From: a bacterium
GTDB taxonomy: Bacteria > Myxococcota_A > Bradymonadia > UBA7976 > UBA1532
Assembly: GCA_030426085.1 (NCBI GenBank)
Contig: JAUHYW010000005.1
Location: 124,001 to 188,000, forward strand
Direction: 5' to 3'
DNA length: 64,000 nucleotides
Below the pieces are notes generated by a model. It ran no database searches and was not told where the DNA came from. It was given only the letters and a program-made list of their open reading frames with translations. A program made the translations under genes and the position numbers. Shown here piece by piece: positions 46,847-56,738 of the stretch; position 1 is the stretch's first letter; each line of letters opens with the position of its first letter.

Positions 46847-48874
46847 TCAGTTCCGCGACGCCTCGATCCGCATCACCGTCTCGCCCCCGTCCGGACCCAC
46901 GACCCGCAGCGTCTGCCGGCCCAGGTCGAGGGGCACCGCCGCGGCCGGGGTCGGGCCCAGGTCGCGGTCGCCCAGCCGGACCTGCCCCCAGGGGCGGGCG
47001 TCGACCGCCGCTTCGAAGCGCCCGCCCCGGGCCCGCACCCGCAGGACGACCGGCGGGCCGGGGCCGTCGAGCACCCGCAGCAGCAGGCCGCCCTCGGGCA
47101 CCGGCCACCAGCCCTCGACCGCCGGGGGGCCGGCGACCCGGGCATCGGGGGTGAACATACGCACCCGGGGGCCGGCCGGCGGCGGGGTCGGATCAGGCGG
47201 CGCGGCGTCCGGCGCGGGCGGCGGTCGGGCGGCGTCAGGGGGCGGCGTCGCGGCGTCGGGCGGTGGAGGACTTGCCGCCGACGGGGCGGTCGGCGGCCGC
47301 GGGCGGGCGGTCGCCCGGCGGAGGTCGGGGGGCGCGGCGTCCACCGAGGTCGCCTCGAGCGGCGCCGCGTCCCGGGCCGCGTCGGGCGGCATGGCATCCC
47401 GGGCCGCGTCGGGCGGCAGGGCATCCCGGGCCGCGTCGGGCGCCCGCTCCGCGTCGCGGGGGGCCTCGGCGATCGCCCGGTCGGCCGAGCGGGGGGCTCG
47501 TGAGCCCGGGCGATCGTCGAGCGCCTGCCAGCCGAACCAGGCGCCCGCCAGCAGGAGCACCAGCGCCGCCGGCCACAGCCGCCGGTGACGCTCGATCGCG
47601 CCCGCTGCGGCGGGCGGCTCGGACATCTCGGGGCGCCCGCGGTCGGCCGCGCTGCCCTCGGCGGGCTCGGCGGGCACCTCCAGCACCGCGGTGTGTCGGT
47701 CGGGCGCCCCGACCGGGGTGATCGCCGGCCCGTCGGCCGCGCCTTCGGGGCTCGGGTCCGCCTCTTCGTAGCCCGCGCCGGACGGGGTCGCCGCCAGGGG
47801 GTCGATGCGCAGCCGGGCGGGGGCGTCGGCGTCCACCGTCAGCTCGGCCGGCGGGGCGATGGGCTGGCCGGCGACCGCGGTGATCTCGACCGGCGCGCTG
47901 ACCGGGCGCGCGGCGGCCGCGGTGGGCTCGATGGCCGGCCGGGGCGGGCGGCTGCGATCGGGGAATCGGGCCCGCAGCCAGGGCCCCAGCGCAGGCTCGC
48001 CCGGCCGCAGCCCGCTGGCCCCGGCGGCCCCGGCGAGCGCCTCGGCCAGCGCGTGGGTGTCGCTGAACCGCTCGGTGCGATCGGCCCGCAGCGCCCGCTC
48101 GATCACCCGCCGGATGGGGTGGGGCAGCTCGGGCGCGACCTCGGCCAGCGGCGCCAGCGGGGCCGCCCGGCGCACCCGGTCGAGGATCTGCTCGACGCCG
48201 TCGTCGGCGAAGAACGCCCGCCGGCCGCTCACCATCTCGTAGAGCACCACCCCCAGCGCGAACTGGTCGCTGCGGCCGTCGAGCGGCAGGCCTTCGACCT
48301 GCTCGGGGCTCATGTAGGCGAACTTGCCTTGCAGGCCGCCCTCGTGGGGGTCGCGGGCGGCGGCGTGGGCCAGGCCGAAGTCGGCCAGCTTGACGTCGCC
48401 TTCGAAGCTCAGCAGCACGTTCTGGGGCGAGACGTCGCGGTGCACGAGGTGCAGCGAGCGCCCCCGGGGGTCGCGGGCCCGGTGGGCGTAGTCCAGGCCC
48501 CGGGCGCAGGCGACCCCGATCTCGACCGCCAGCCCCAGCGGCATGGGCCCGCCCCCGGCGAGGCCGTCGAGCACCGCCTTGAGGTCGACCCCCTGCACGT
48601 ACTCCATCGCCAGCCACGAGCGGCCCTGATCGCGACCGAAGTCGAAGATCTGCACGATGTGGCGGTGGCTGAGCGCGGCCGCCAGCCGGGCCTCGCGCTC
48701 GAAGAGCTCGACGAAGTGGGGATCGGCCATCAGCCGGGGCAGCACGCACTTGAGCGCCACCCGCTTCTCGAAGCCGCCCGAGCGCTCCAGCGTCGCCAGG
48801 AAGACCTCGCCCATGCCGCCGATGGCGACGGTGCGGATGATGCGGTAGGGGCCGATGCGCTGCACGTCCGACAC
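46847..48874 (-). CDS. Membrane-anchored Ser/Thr protein kinase
   Basis: A 675-residue kinase. The catalytic domain is about residues 8-270: glycine loop AIGGMGEVF (18-25), Lys42 (VALK), HRDVSPQN (145-152), DFG at 165-167 and the YMSPEQ substrate loop. A Pro/Ala-rich linker follows, then one membrane helix (LWPAALVLLLAGAWFGWQAL). The outer part starts with a DAARDAMPP-type low-complexity repeat and ends in a small beta-rich domain (WWPVPEGGLLLRVLDG). GTG 48874 is the proposed start, giving SDVQRIGPYRI. It is of the PknB-like architecture typical of myxobacteria. Confidence 0.9.
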   Translation of the reverse strand: MSDVQRIGPYRIIRTVAIGGMGEVFLATLERSGGFEKRVALKCVLPRLMADPHFVELFEREARLAAALSHRHIVQIFDFGRDQGRSWLAMEYVQGVDLKAVLDGLAGGGPMPLGLAVEIGVACARGLDYAHRARDPRGRSLHLVHRDVSPQNVLLSFEGDVKLADFGLAHAAARDPHEGGLQGKFAYMSPEQVEGLPLDGRSDQFALGVVLYEMVSGRRAFFADDGVEQILDRVRRAAPLAPLAEVAPELPHPIRRVIERALRADRTERFSDTHALAEALAGAAGASGLRPGEPALGPWLRARFPDRSRPPRPAIEPTAAAARPVSAPVEITAVAGQPIAPPAELTVDADAPARLRIDPLAATPSGAGYEEADPSPEGAADGPAITPVGAPDRHTAVLEVPAEPAEGSAADRGRPEMSEPPAAAGAIERHRRLWPAALVLLLAGAWFGWQALDDRPGSRAPRSADRAIAEAPRDAERAPDAARDALPPDAARDAMPPDAARDAAPLEATSVDAAPPDLRRATARPRPPTAPSAASPPPPDAATPPPDAARPPPAPDAAPPDPTPPPAGPRVRMFTPDARVAGPPAVEGWWPVPEGGLLLRVLDGPGPPVVLRVRARGGRFEAAVDARPWGQVRLGDRDLGPTPAAAVPLDLGRQTLRVVGPDGGETVMRIEASRN
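47370..47441. repeat. 27-bp tandem repeat (2.7 copies)
   Basis: Near-identical 27-bp units at 47370-47396 and 47397-47423 with a partial third. They encode the repeated DAARDAMPP/DAARDALPP linker of the kinase just outside the membrane helix. Confidence 0.88.
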
Positions 48875-48975
48875 GATGGCCGGGCGCCCCCGGCCGGTCA
48901 ACTCCGGTCGCCGAGGCCCGCCGACGGTACGATCCCGGTGGATCCACGGGGAGGCGGCGGCCCTTCGAACACAGT

Positions 48976-51243
48976 ATGGTCCGCACGATGCCCTCACTGC
49001 GCACATCGTTTCTGGGCCTCGCGCTCGCCTCGATCTGGGGCGTGGCCGGGGCCGAGCCGGTCGACGAGGCGACCCCGGTCGACGAGGCCGAGGCCCCCGA
49101 GACCATCCGGGTCTACGGGCGGCGCATCGACGCCGCGATCGACCGCTCCCGGCCGACCGACGTCATCGACAAGGGTCAGATCGATCGCCAGCAGCCCCAG
49201 TCGACCCCCGACGCGCTGGTGCTCTCGCCGGGGGTCTTCGTGCAGCAGACCGGGCACGGGCAGGCCTCGCCCTACATCCGGGGGCGCACCGGGCAGCAGG
49301 TGCTCATCCTGCTCGACGGGCTGCGGCTCAACCACGCGCTGTTCCGCAAAGGGCCCAACCAGTACCTGTTCACCGTCGACCCCCACACCATCGACCGCAT
49401 CGAGGTGGTCCGGGGCAGCGCCAGCGTCGAGCTGGGGTCGGACGCGCTCGCCGGGGCCATCCTGACCCACGCCCGGGCGCCGACCATCGACCCCGCCTTC
49501 GACGGGCTGCGGGTCGGGCCCCAGATCACGCTGCGCCACCGCACCGCCGACGACGAGCGCCAGGGGCGGCTCGAGGTCGACGCCCAGCTCGGCGAGCGGG
49601 TGGGGCTGCTGGTGGGTGTCGGCGGGCGCACGGTGGGGCGCCTGGAGGCCGGGGGCGACGCCTGGGCCGACGGGCGGGCGCCGCAGCAGCAGTGCGAAGA
49701 CATCAAGACGGTGCCCTGCTTCGAGGCCGACGGGCGGACCCAGATCGGGACCGGCTTCGACGAGCTGACCGCCGACAGCCGGCTGCGGGTGCTCATCCCC
49801 GACGGCGAGGTGCACCTGGCGGGCTACGCCTACCGCCAGTACGACGCCCCCCGCACCGACCAGTGCCCCCCGCCGGAGCAGGCCACCGGCGAGTGCCTGA
49901 TCTACGAGGAGCAGTTCCGGACCCACGTCTACGGGTCGGTGGAGCACGCGCCGGCGTGGGCCCTGCTCGACAACTGGCGGTTCGCGGCCGGCTTTCAGCG
50001 GCAGCACCAGCGCTATCGGCTGACCCGGCCCGACCGCAACCCCAACGACAGCATCGACACCACCACCGAGAACCTGGGCCGGGACGCGGTGGACGGCTTC
50101 GGGGGCACGCTGCGGGCCCGCACCGCCCGGCTGACCCTGGCCGAAGACCTGCGGTTGACGGTGCGCTACGGGGCCGACGGGGCCCACGAGTGGATCGAGT
50201 CGGCCCGCTGGATCCGCTTCGCCGAGCCTCCGCTGACCCGCGAACTCGACCGGGGGCAGTACGTCGGCGGCGCGACCTACACCCAGGCCGGGGCCTGGCT
50301 GGCGCCGGTGCTCGAGTGGGGGTCGCTGCGGCTGCGCACCGGGCTGCGGGGTTCGTGGATCGCGGCCTACAGCCCCGGCGACCCGGAGAGCGGCTCGTTC
50401 GCCTTCGACCGCAGCTACACCCCGGTCGTGGTCAACGCCGGGGTGCAGTGGGGGCGGGCGATCAAGCTGGTGGCCAACGTCGAGCAGGGCTTCCGGGCGC
50501 CCAACCTCGACGACCTGACCGCCCGCCAGAGCACCGGGCAGGGCTACCAGATCGAGAACCCCGCGCTGGGCCCGGAGAAGGCGCTGACCCTCGAGGCCGG
50601 GATCCGGCTCGAGCTGCCCACCTTCGGCGGCGAGATCCTCGGCTTCCGCCAGACCATCGACGACGCCATCGAGCGCAAGCGGCTGGCCCCCGAGGACTGC
50701 ACCCTCGCCGACGGCATCGTCGACCGCGAGTGCCGGGCCAACCGGGCGCCGCTGACCCTGGTCAACCTCACCGGCACCGCCGTGATCCAAGGCTTCGACG
50801 CCCGCCTCGAGTGGCGCCCGCTGCGGACCTTGAAGCTGCGGGCGACGGTGGCCTGGGCCCGGGGCGAGGGGGACAACCCGGGGCTGGGCGGGCCGGCCCG
50901 CATCCCGCTCAGCCGGATCTCGCCGCTCAACGGCACCCTGCTCGCCGAGTGGCTCGACGCCGACACCGGCCTCTTCGCGGGGGGCGTGCTGCGCTGGGCC
51001 GACGAGCAGGACCGCCTCTCGCCGGGCGACGTCTCCGACGCCCGCATCCCGCCGGGGGGCACCCCGGGGTTCGCGGTGGTCGACCTGTGGGGCGGGGTCA
51101 CCGTCGCCGACCGGCTGCTGCTGACCTTCAAGCTGCACAACGTCGGCGACAGCCGCTACCGGATCCACGGCTCGTCGCTCTACGGCCCCGGGCGGGGGGT
51201 CGCGGTCACCCTGGGCTACCGCATGGGGTTCTCCACCCGGTGA
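48976..51243 (+). CDS. TonB-dependent outer-membrane receptor
   Basis: A 755-residue receptor. Signal peptide SFLGLALASIWGVAGA (residues 10-26). The plug domain is about residues 40-165 (PDALVLSPGVFVQQTGHGQASPYIRGRTGQQVLILLDGLRLN, DPHTIDRIEVVRGSASVELGSDALAGAI). The barrel follows, with EQGFRAPNLDDLTARQSTGQGYQIENPALGPEKALTLEAG typical of the family and a Tyr/Phe-rich last strand (GVAVTLGYRMGF). ATG 48976 or the second ATG at 48988 are both possible. The ligand is unknown; no iron regulator site was recognised. It is divergent from the kinase, 101 bp apart. Confidence 0.93.
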   Translation: MVRTMPSLRTSFLGLALASIWGVAGAEPVDEATPVDEAEAPETIRVYGRRIDAAIDRSRPTDVIDKGQIDRQQPQSTPDALVLSPGVFVQQTGHGQASPYIRGRTGQQVLILLDGLRLNHALFRKGPNQYLFTVDPHTIDRIEVVRGSASVELGSDALAGAILTHARAPTIDPAFDGLRVGPQITLRHRTADDERQGRLEVDAQLGERVGLLVGVGGRTVGRLEAGGDAWADGRAPQQQCEDIKTVPCFEADGRTQIGTGFDELTADSRLRVLIPDGEVHLAGYAYRQYDAPRTDQCPPPEQATGECLIYEEQFRTHVYGSVEHAPAWALLDNWRFAAGFQRQHQRYRLTRPDRNPNDSIDTTTENLGRDAVDGFGGTLRARTARLTLAEDLRLTVRYGADGAHEWIESARWIRFAEPPLTRELDRGQYVGGATYTQAGAWLAPVLEWGSLRLRTGLRGSWIAAYSPGDPESGSFAFDRSYTPVVVNAGVQWGRAIKLVANVEQGFRAPNLDDLTARQSTGQGYQIENPALGPEKALTLEAGIRLELPTFGGEILGFRQTIDDAIERKRLAPEDCTLADGIVDRECRANRAPLTLVNLTGTAVIQGFDARLEWRPLRTLKLRATVAWARGEGDNPGLGGPARIPLSRISPLNGTLLAEWLDADTGLFAGGVLRWADEQDRLSPGDVSDARIPPGGTPGFAVVDLWGGVTVADRLLLTFKLHNVGDSRYRIHGSSLYGPGRGVAVTLGYRMGFSTR

Positions 51244-51365
51244 CCACCGGGTCAGGTGCGGAGTCAACTGCCCGGTGCGTAGCGCCTTTCGCACGCATCG
51301 GCGCTTGCCTGACGGGCCAAAAGACGCTATCGGCGGATGTTCGCACCGACCCGGGAGAGGGGCCG

Positions 51366-52172
51366 ATGAACTACGCCCGCGCGGCCTGGAACTGGGGCCA
51401 GGTCGGCACCCGCGCCGTCTTCTACGGCAGCATCGCGCTGACCGTGGGGCTCGGCAGCCGCCACCGCCCGCTGCTGCACTGGTGCATGCGGCGGTGGTGC
51501 GCCGGATCGAGCGACGGGCTCAAGATCGACCGCGCGCTGCACGGCGGGGCGCACATCGACGCGACCCCCCAGGCGATCATCGTCGCCAACCACCAGAGCG
51601 CGCTCGACATCCTGGTCATCGGGGGCTTTTTGAAGCGGGACTTCCGCTGGCTGGCCAAGGCCGACCTGTTCAAAGTGCCGTTCTCCGGCTGGTATCTGGG
51701 GCTCGCCGGGCACATCAAGGTGCACCGGGGCGAGGCGGCCGCCGAGCGCAACCGGTTGATCAAGGAGCAGATCCACGCCGTGGTGCAGGAGGGGGCGAGC
51801 GTGCTGTTCTTCCCCGAGGGCACCCGCCCCCGCGACGGCCGGATGAAGCCGTTCCGGCTGGGGGCCTTCCTGGCGGCGGTGCGCGAGGATCTGCCGGTCC
51901 TGCCGCTGGTGGTGCGGGGCACCGGCGAGCTGATGGAGGCCGGGGCCAACGACCTGTCGGTCAAGCCCGACCGCGCCTGCTCGGTGACCGCGCTGCCCGC
52001 CATCCACCCGGCGGACTTCCCGGGGGACGACCCGGTGGAGCGGGCCATCGCCCTGCGGGATCACATCTACCGCATCTACTGCGCCGAGCTGGGCCCGGAG
52101 AACGTCGCCGCTCCGCCCGACGCGGCCGACGCCGAGGCCGCCCGGGTGCTGGAGCGGGCCGAGCACGGCTGA
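51366..52172 (+). CDS. plsC: 1-acyl-sn-glycerol-3-phosphate acyltransferase
   Basis: A 268-residue PlsC-type acyltransferase for phosphatidic acid synthesis. The catalytic H(x4)D motif is NHQSALD (75-81) and the glycerophosphate-binding motif is FFPEGTRPRDG near 132-142. Hydrophobic segments near residues 15-30 suggest membrane association. ATG 51366 follows GAGAGGGG. It precedes the ferredoxin gene by 80 bp. Confidence 0.92.
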   Translation: MNYARAAWNWGQVGTRAVFYGSIALTVGLGSRHRPLLHWCMRRWCAGSSDGLKIDRALHGGAHIDATPQAIIVANHQSALDILVIGGFLKRDFRWLAKADLFKVPFSGWYLGLAGHIKVHRGEAAAERNRLIKEQIHAVVQEGASVLFFPEGTRPRDGRMKPFRLGAFLAAVREDLPVLPLVVRGTGELMEAGANDLSVKPDRACSVTALPAIHPADFPGDDPVERAIALRDHIYRIYCAELGPENVAAPPDAADAEAARVLERAEHG

Positions 52173-52252
52173 GCCGACGCTGCCCGGGTCCGCGACCGGC
52201 ACCCGTCTTCAGGTGTCGAATCCGCAGCCGCGCCCCCGCCATCGAGGATCGA

Positions 52253-52582
52253 GTGCCCATAGTCCGATTCGAACAAGACGGCCGTGAATGGATCGCCGAG
52301 GTGGAGCCGGGCGAGAGCCTGCTCGAGGCCGCCCGGCGGGTCGAGGCCCCGGTGCAGACCCTGTGCAACGGCATCGGGGCCTGCGTGCAGTGCCGGGTGC
52401 GGGTGATCGACGGCATGGAGCGCCTCTCGACCCCCGGCAGCCTCGAGCGGGACCGCATCGGCAACATCTTCCACATCACCGGCGAGCGCATGGGCTGTCA
52501 GGCCCGGGTGCACGGCGACGTGACCATCGAGGTCCTGCGGGCGCGCCTGCCGCGGCGCAGCCGGCGCAGCAAGCGCCGATGA
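52253..52582 (+). CDS. [2Fe-2S] ferredoxin
   Basis: A 109-residue electron carrier with the ligand pattern Cys38-x5-Cys44-x2-Cys47 and Cys82 (LCNGIGACVQCRVRV, MGCQARV). The fold begins IVRFEQDGREWIAEVEPGESLLEAARRV. The x5 spacing is the adrenodoxin-type variant. The C-terminus is strongly basic (RRSRRSKRR). GTG 52253 is preceded by GAGGA. The partner reductase or oxygenase is not in the window. Confidence 0.88.
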   Translation: MPIVRFEQDGREWIAEVEPGESLLEAARRVEAPVQTLCNGIGACVQCRVRVIDGMERLSTPGSLERDRIGNIFHITGERMGCQARVHGDVTIEVLRARLPRRSRRSKRR

Positions 52583-52673
52583 GCGGTCGGGCGCGGCGGT
52601 GAGAGCAGCTTGACGGCCGGTGATGTGAGACCCTAGAACTGCGCGCCCGCCACGGCCCGGCACAGGAGGCGAG

Positions 52674-54647
52674 ATGGCCGACAACCGCCCGATGACCCTC
52701 ACCGAGAAGATCCTCTACGCCCACGCCATCCGCCCGCCGCGCAATGGGTTGCAGGCGGGGGACATCGTGCGGATACGGGTCGACTGGACCATCGCCAGCG
52801 AGCTGGCGTGGAACGGCATGAACAAGACCTACGACATGCTGGGTCGGCCCGAGATCCACGACCGGGAGCGGTTCTATCTGGCCGTCGACCACACCGTCGA
52901 CCCGATCACCCTCGCCGAAGACCCCCGGGCCCAGAAGCTGACCGAGCTGTCCCGCGACTTCGCCCGGGAGGCGAACATCGCCCACTTCTACGACGCCAAC
53001 GAGACCATCCTGCACACCCGGTTCTACCGGGGGCTGGTGCAGCCGGGGGAGGTGGTGCTCGGCGCCGACAGCCACACCAGCAGCCACGGGGGGCTCGGGG
53101 CGTTCGCCATCGGGCTCGGCGGGGCCGACATCACCGTGGCGATGGTGCTCGGCGAGTCGTGGATCGAGGTGCCCGAGGCCATCGCGGTGGAGTACGTCGG
53201 CGACATCCGCTTCGGGCTGACCGGCAAGGAGGTCATCCTCAAGACCCTCGGCGACCTCGGGCGCAACACCGTCGCGATGGAGCGCTCGGTGGAGTACCGG
53301 GGCGAGGCGGCGCGCCACTTCACCCCCGACATGCGCTTCACCATCGCCAACATGACCGCCGAGTTCGGCGGGCTCAACGGCATCTTCGAGGCCGACGGGC
53401 GGGTCGCCGCGTGGCTCGCCGAGCGCCCGAGCCACAACGACCGGGCCCGCTTCTTCCGGGCCGACGACGACGCCCGCTACGTCGCCCGCTACCGCATCGA
53501 CCTCGCCGATCTGGCGCCCCAGGTCGCCAAGCCGTTCAGCCCGGACAACGTGCACCCGGTCACCGAGGTGCTCGGCATGGGGCTCGACGGGGCCTTCATC
53601 GGGGCCTGCACCACCACCGAGGAGGAGCTGGTGCTCTCGGGGCTGGTGCTCGAGCGCATGCTGGCCGCCGGGCGGGCGCCGACCGTCTCGACCCCCAACC
53701 GGCTGGTGGTGCCCGGCGACCTCGGCATCACCCGCCGGCTCGAGGAGTCGGGGCTCTTGTCGGTCTACGCCAAGGCCGGCTTCCGGGTGGGCCCGCCGGG
53801 CTGCTCGATGTGCCTGGGCATCGCCAGCGAGAAGGCCGGCGAGGGCGAGGTGTGGCTGACCAGCCAGAACCGCAACTACCAGAACCGGATGGGCGCCGGC
53901 AGCCTCGCCTGGCTCGCCGCGGGGGCCACGGTGGCCGCCTCGGCGCTGGACATGAAGGTCGCCGACCCCCGGCCGTGGATCGACGAGGTCGACCGCGACC
54001 GCTACCGCCGCATCCTGGGCCTGGAGCCCGAGGCGCCCGTGCCCGAGGTGCTGCCGGTCGAGCCCGAGCCGGTCGAGCCGCCGGGGGCCGGCGTCGCCGC
54101 CGAGGGCGTCGCGGGCGGCGCGGAGGCCGCCTCGGTCGAGAGCCGGGTGCAGCGCTTCGGGGACCACATCGACACCGACGCGATCATCCCCGGCGAGTTC
54201 TGCCACCTCGTCGACCTGGAGTCGCTCGGCGAGCGCTGCTTCCACTACGTCGCGCCCGGCTTCAAGGCCCGGGTGCAGGGCGGGGCGGCGGTGATCGTGG
54301 CCGGCGAGGGCTGGGGGTCGGGCAGCAGCCGGGAGCAGGCGGTGTGGGCCCTCAAGGGGGCCGGGGTGCAGGTGGTGATCGCCCGCAGCTACGCCTTCAT
54401 CCACAAGCGCAACCTGGTCAACGAGGCGGTGCCCCACCTCGTCGTGCGGGACGACACCTTCCACGCGCTGGCCGAGGACGGGGCGCCCATCGCCATCGAT
54501 CTGGCCACCGGGCGCATCACGCTCGAGGGGCGCACCTTCCAGGCCGAAGCGCCGACCCCGATGATCCGCAAGCTGCAAGAGGCGGGGGGCATCGTGCCCG
54601 CCATCCACCGGCACGGCACCGACGTCTTCGAGAAGCTCACCGCCTGA
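52674..54647 (+). CDS. Aconitase-family hydro-lyase with fused large and small subunits
   Basis: A 657-residue protein. Residues 1-430 are the [4Fe-4S] catalytic part with cluster ligands Cys312 (IGACTTTEEEL), Cys377 and Cys380 (GPPGCSMCLGI), and GADSHTSSHGGLGAFAIGLGGAD. A Pro-rich linker leads to the swivel domain from about 480 (FGDHIDTDAIIPGEF, GEGWGSGSSREQAVWAL). It is a LeuC+LeuD-like fusion. Substrate could be isopropylmalate, homocitrate, citrate or similar; the fused form also occurs among short bacterial aconitases. No leu genes are adjacent. ATG 52674 follows AGGAGGCGAG. Confidence 0.85.
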   Translation: MADNRPMTLTEKILYAHAIRPPRNGLQAGDIVRIRVDWTIASELAWNGMNKTYDMLGRPEIHDRERFYLAVDHTVDPITLAEDPRAQKLTELSRDFAREANIAHFYDANETILHTRFYRGLVQPGEVVLGADSHTSSHGGLGAFAIGLGGADITVAMVLGESWIEVPEAIAVEYVGDIRFGLTGKEVILKTLGDLGRNTVAMERSVEYRGEAARHFTPDMRFTIANMTAEFGGLNGIFEADGRVAAWLAERPSHNDRARFFRADDDARYVARYRIDLADLAPQVAKPFSPDNVHPVTEVLGMGLDGAFIGACTTTEEELVLSGLVLERMLAAGRAPTVSTPNRLVVPGDLGITRRLEESGLLSVYAKAGFRVGPPGCSMCLGIASEKAGEGEVWLTSQNRNYQNRMGAGSLAWLAAGATVAASALDMKVADPRPWIDEVDRDRYRRILGLEPEAPVPEVLPVEPEPVEPPGAGVAAEGVAGGAEAASVESRVQRFGDHIDTDAIIPGEFCHLVDLESLGERCFHYVAPGFKARVQGGAAVIVAGEGWGSGSSREQAVWALKGAGVQVVIARSYAFIHKRNLVNEAVPHLVVRDDTFHALAEDGAPIAIDLATGRITLEGRTFQAEAPTPMIRKLQEAGGIVPAIHRHGTDVFEKLTA

Positions 54648-54659
54648 CGCCCGGCCCCG

Positions 54660-56738
54660 TCAGTCGAGCAGCGTGCGCAGGCGGTACCCCACCGCCTCGG
54701 GGCAGTCGGGGCACCGGATCACCGCGAACACGACGTTGTGCCCCGGAGGCACCGGCAGGTCGAGGCGCCCCACACCCTGCGCGACCTCGAGGAGCCGCTC
54801 CGACTCGTCGAGCAGCCGCACGTCCAGCGCGGCCTGCCCGCTGTCGACGCGCACCGTGCCGCTGCGATCGCGGGCGCGCACGTTGAACCAGTCCCGATCA
54901 CCGGGGCAGATGATCGCCCGCAGGTCGGCCCCCGCGCCCAGCAGCGTCGCCTCCCGGTCGTCCCCGTTGGGCTCGAAGATGTCGTCCTCGCACTCGGGCG
55001 GGCGGGCCGCGTCGAGCAGCGCCACCCAGCCGAACTCGCCGGCCACCGCGGTCGTGAGCCGGGCGAAGGCGGCCCCCTCGGGCAGATCGACCGTCGCCGA
55101 GCCGCCCGCCGGCACGTCCAGCGCGCGCAGGATGTTCCGCCCGTCGTCGAAGACGGTCACGGTCAGGTTGCCGAAGGTCTCCACCGAGAGCCGCCCTTCG
55201 GGGGCCGCGTCGACCCGCACCCAGTCGGTGTCCCGGGCGCACAGCCGACCCTCGAGGATGCCCCCCAGCGGCAGCGCGCTGGCCGCCGCCGGATCGTCGT
55301 CCGGCTCGAGCGGGTCGACCCCGCAGCGATCCTCGGGGCAGCTCGCGTCGGGGGCCAGGCACACCAGCAGGCCGGCGTCGACCACCAGGCACTCCAGCGA
55401 GTCACCGGGGCAGTCCGAACCGCACAGGGCCGCGCAGCGCCGGCTGCCGTCGGCGAACGGCACGCACAGCGCCGGGCTGGGGCAGTCGTGGTCGAAGGCG
55501 CACGGGGTGCAGGCCTCGAGCGGGCGCCCCGGGCTGCATCGGCCGCCGAGGCACAGCTCGCGCTCGCCGCAATCCCCCGGCCGGCGGCAGGGGGCCGCTT
55601 CGAAGACGCACCGCCCGTCGGCGCAGCGCCGGCCCTCGGCGCAGTCCGCGTCGCGCAGGCAGTACTGGCGTGGCTCGCACCACCCCGAGAGGCAGGTCCG
55701 GCTGTCGCAGTCGGCGTCGAGGTCGCAGATCGGGCCTCCGCAGAAGCGGTCGTCGGGCACCGCGCACCGGTCGCCGTCGCAGCCGGCCGCCTCGCACTCG
55801 GCGCCGCACGTCGGTACGCAGGCCGCGCCGATGTCCGCCGGGCAGCGGTAGCCCGCCCCGCACGGGGTCCGCGGCCCGCACGGCACGCAGGGGCGGCCGC
55901 GCAGGCCCGGGGCGCAGGTGAAGGCGGCGGTGTCGCAGTGGCCATCGGGGCAGTGACCGTCGGCGGTGCACTCGACGCAGCGGGCCTCGGGGGCCAGGCA
56001 GCGCAGACCGGCGGGGCAGCCGCCGGGGCAGGGCACCGCCGGGCCGGGGGCGCAGCGCCCGTCGCGGCAGACCTCGTCGGGGGCGCATTGATCGTCCCGC
56101 TCGCAGCCCGCGGCCGGCACGCAGACCCCGCCCGCGCAGCGCCCGCCGGGGCAGTCGCCGTCGCCCTGGCAGCGGGGGCGGGCGCACACGCCGTCGACGC
56201 ATCGATCGCCGGGCGCGCAGTCGGGGTCCGCCGCGCACACCGTGGGCCGGAAGCGGCACGGCTCGCCGGGGGTGGCGCAGTAGAGATCCTGGGGGCAGTC
56301 GGCGTCGCTCCGGCACACCGCCGGCGGGATCCGGCAGCGGCCGGCGCTGCAGATCTCGCCCGGCAGGCACTCGCCGTCGACGAGGCAGGCGCCGTCGGGG
56401 TCGAGGATCGTGAACTCGATCGTCGGCGACCGGCTGACCCCGCCCGCGTTGCGGGCCTCGACCCACACCGCGAAGACCGTGCCCGGCGCCCGCCCCGGGA
56501 CCCGCCCCTCCCAGGCGGCGCCGACCCCGGCCATCGGGGCGCTCTCCTGCGCGTCGCCCACCTGCCACAGCAGCGCCGCCCCCTCCGCGCCCTCGATCAC
56601 CGCGGTGACCAGGTACGGGCCCACCGGATCACGGGTGTCGCCGGGCATGTGCACCTCGCGGATCACCGGCGGCGCCGGATCACCACAGGCCAGCAGCAGC
56701 AGCGCCAGCAGCGCCCCCGGGCCGCGGGCTCGGTTCAT
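54660..56738 (-). CDS. Cys-rich repeat lipoprotein with PPC-like tail
   Basis: A 692-residue secreted lipoprotein. Lipobox at Cys18 (LLALLLLACGD), an Ig-like segment to about residue 110, then about twelve Cys repeats of the form CxxDxDCPxGxxCxxGxC (CQGDGDCPGGRC, CERDDQCAPDEVCRDGRC). Two C-terminal PPC-like beta domains follow, each opening with an EP acidic motif (EPDDDPAAASALPLGG and EPNGDDREATLLGAG). ATG 56738 has GGAGGAG upstream and overlaps the previous gene by 4 nt, so the two lipoproteins are one operon. Ligand unknown; a surface or cell-contact role is likely. Confidence 0.82.
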   Translation of the reverse strand: MNRARGPGALLALLLLACGDPAPPVIREVHMPGDTRDPVGPYLVTAVIEGAEGAALLWQVGDAQESAPMAGVGAAWEGRVPGRAPGTVFAVWVEARNAGGVSRSPTIEFTILDPDGACLVDGECLPGEICSAGRCRIPPAVCRSDADCPQDLYCATPGEPCRFRPTVCAADPDCAPGDRCVDGVCARPRCQGDGDCPGGRCAGGVCVPAAGCERDDQCAPDEVCRDGRCAPGPAVPCPGGCPAGLRCLAPEARCVECTADGHCPDGHCDTAAFTCAPGLRGRPCVPCGPRTPCGAGYRCPADIGAACVPTCGAECEAAGCDGDRCAVPDDRFCGGPICDLDADCDSRTCLSGWCEPRQYCLRDADCAEGRRCADGRCVFEAAPCRRPGDCGERELCLGGRCSPGRPLEACTPCAFDHDCPSPALCVPFADGSRRCAALCGSDCPGDSLECLVVDAGLLVCLAPDASCPEDRCGVDPLEPDDDPAAASALPLGGILEGRLCARDTDWVRVDAAPEGRLSVETFGNLTVTVFDDGRNILRALDVPAGGSATVDLPEGAAFARLTTAVAGEFGWVALLDAARPPECEDDIFEPNGDDREATLLGAGADLRAIICPGDRDWFNVRARDRSGTVRVDSGQAALDVRLLDESERLLEVAQGVGRLDLPVPPGHNVVFAVIRCPDCPEAVGYRLRTLLD

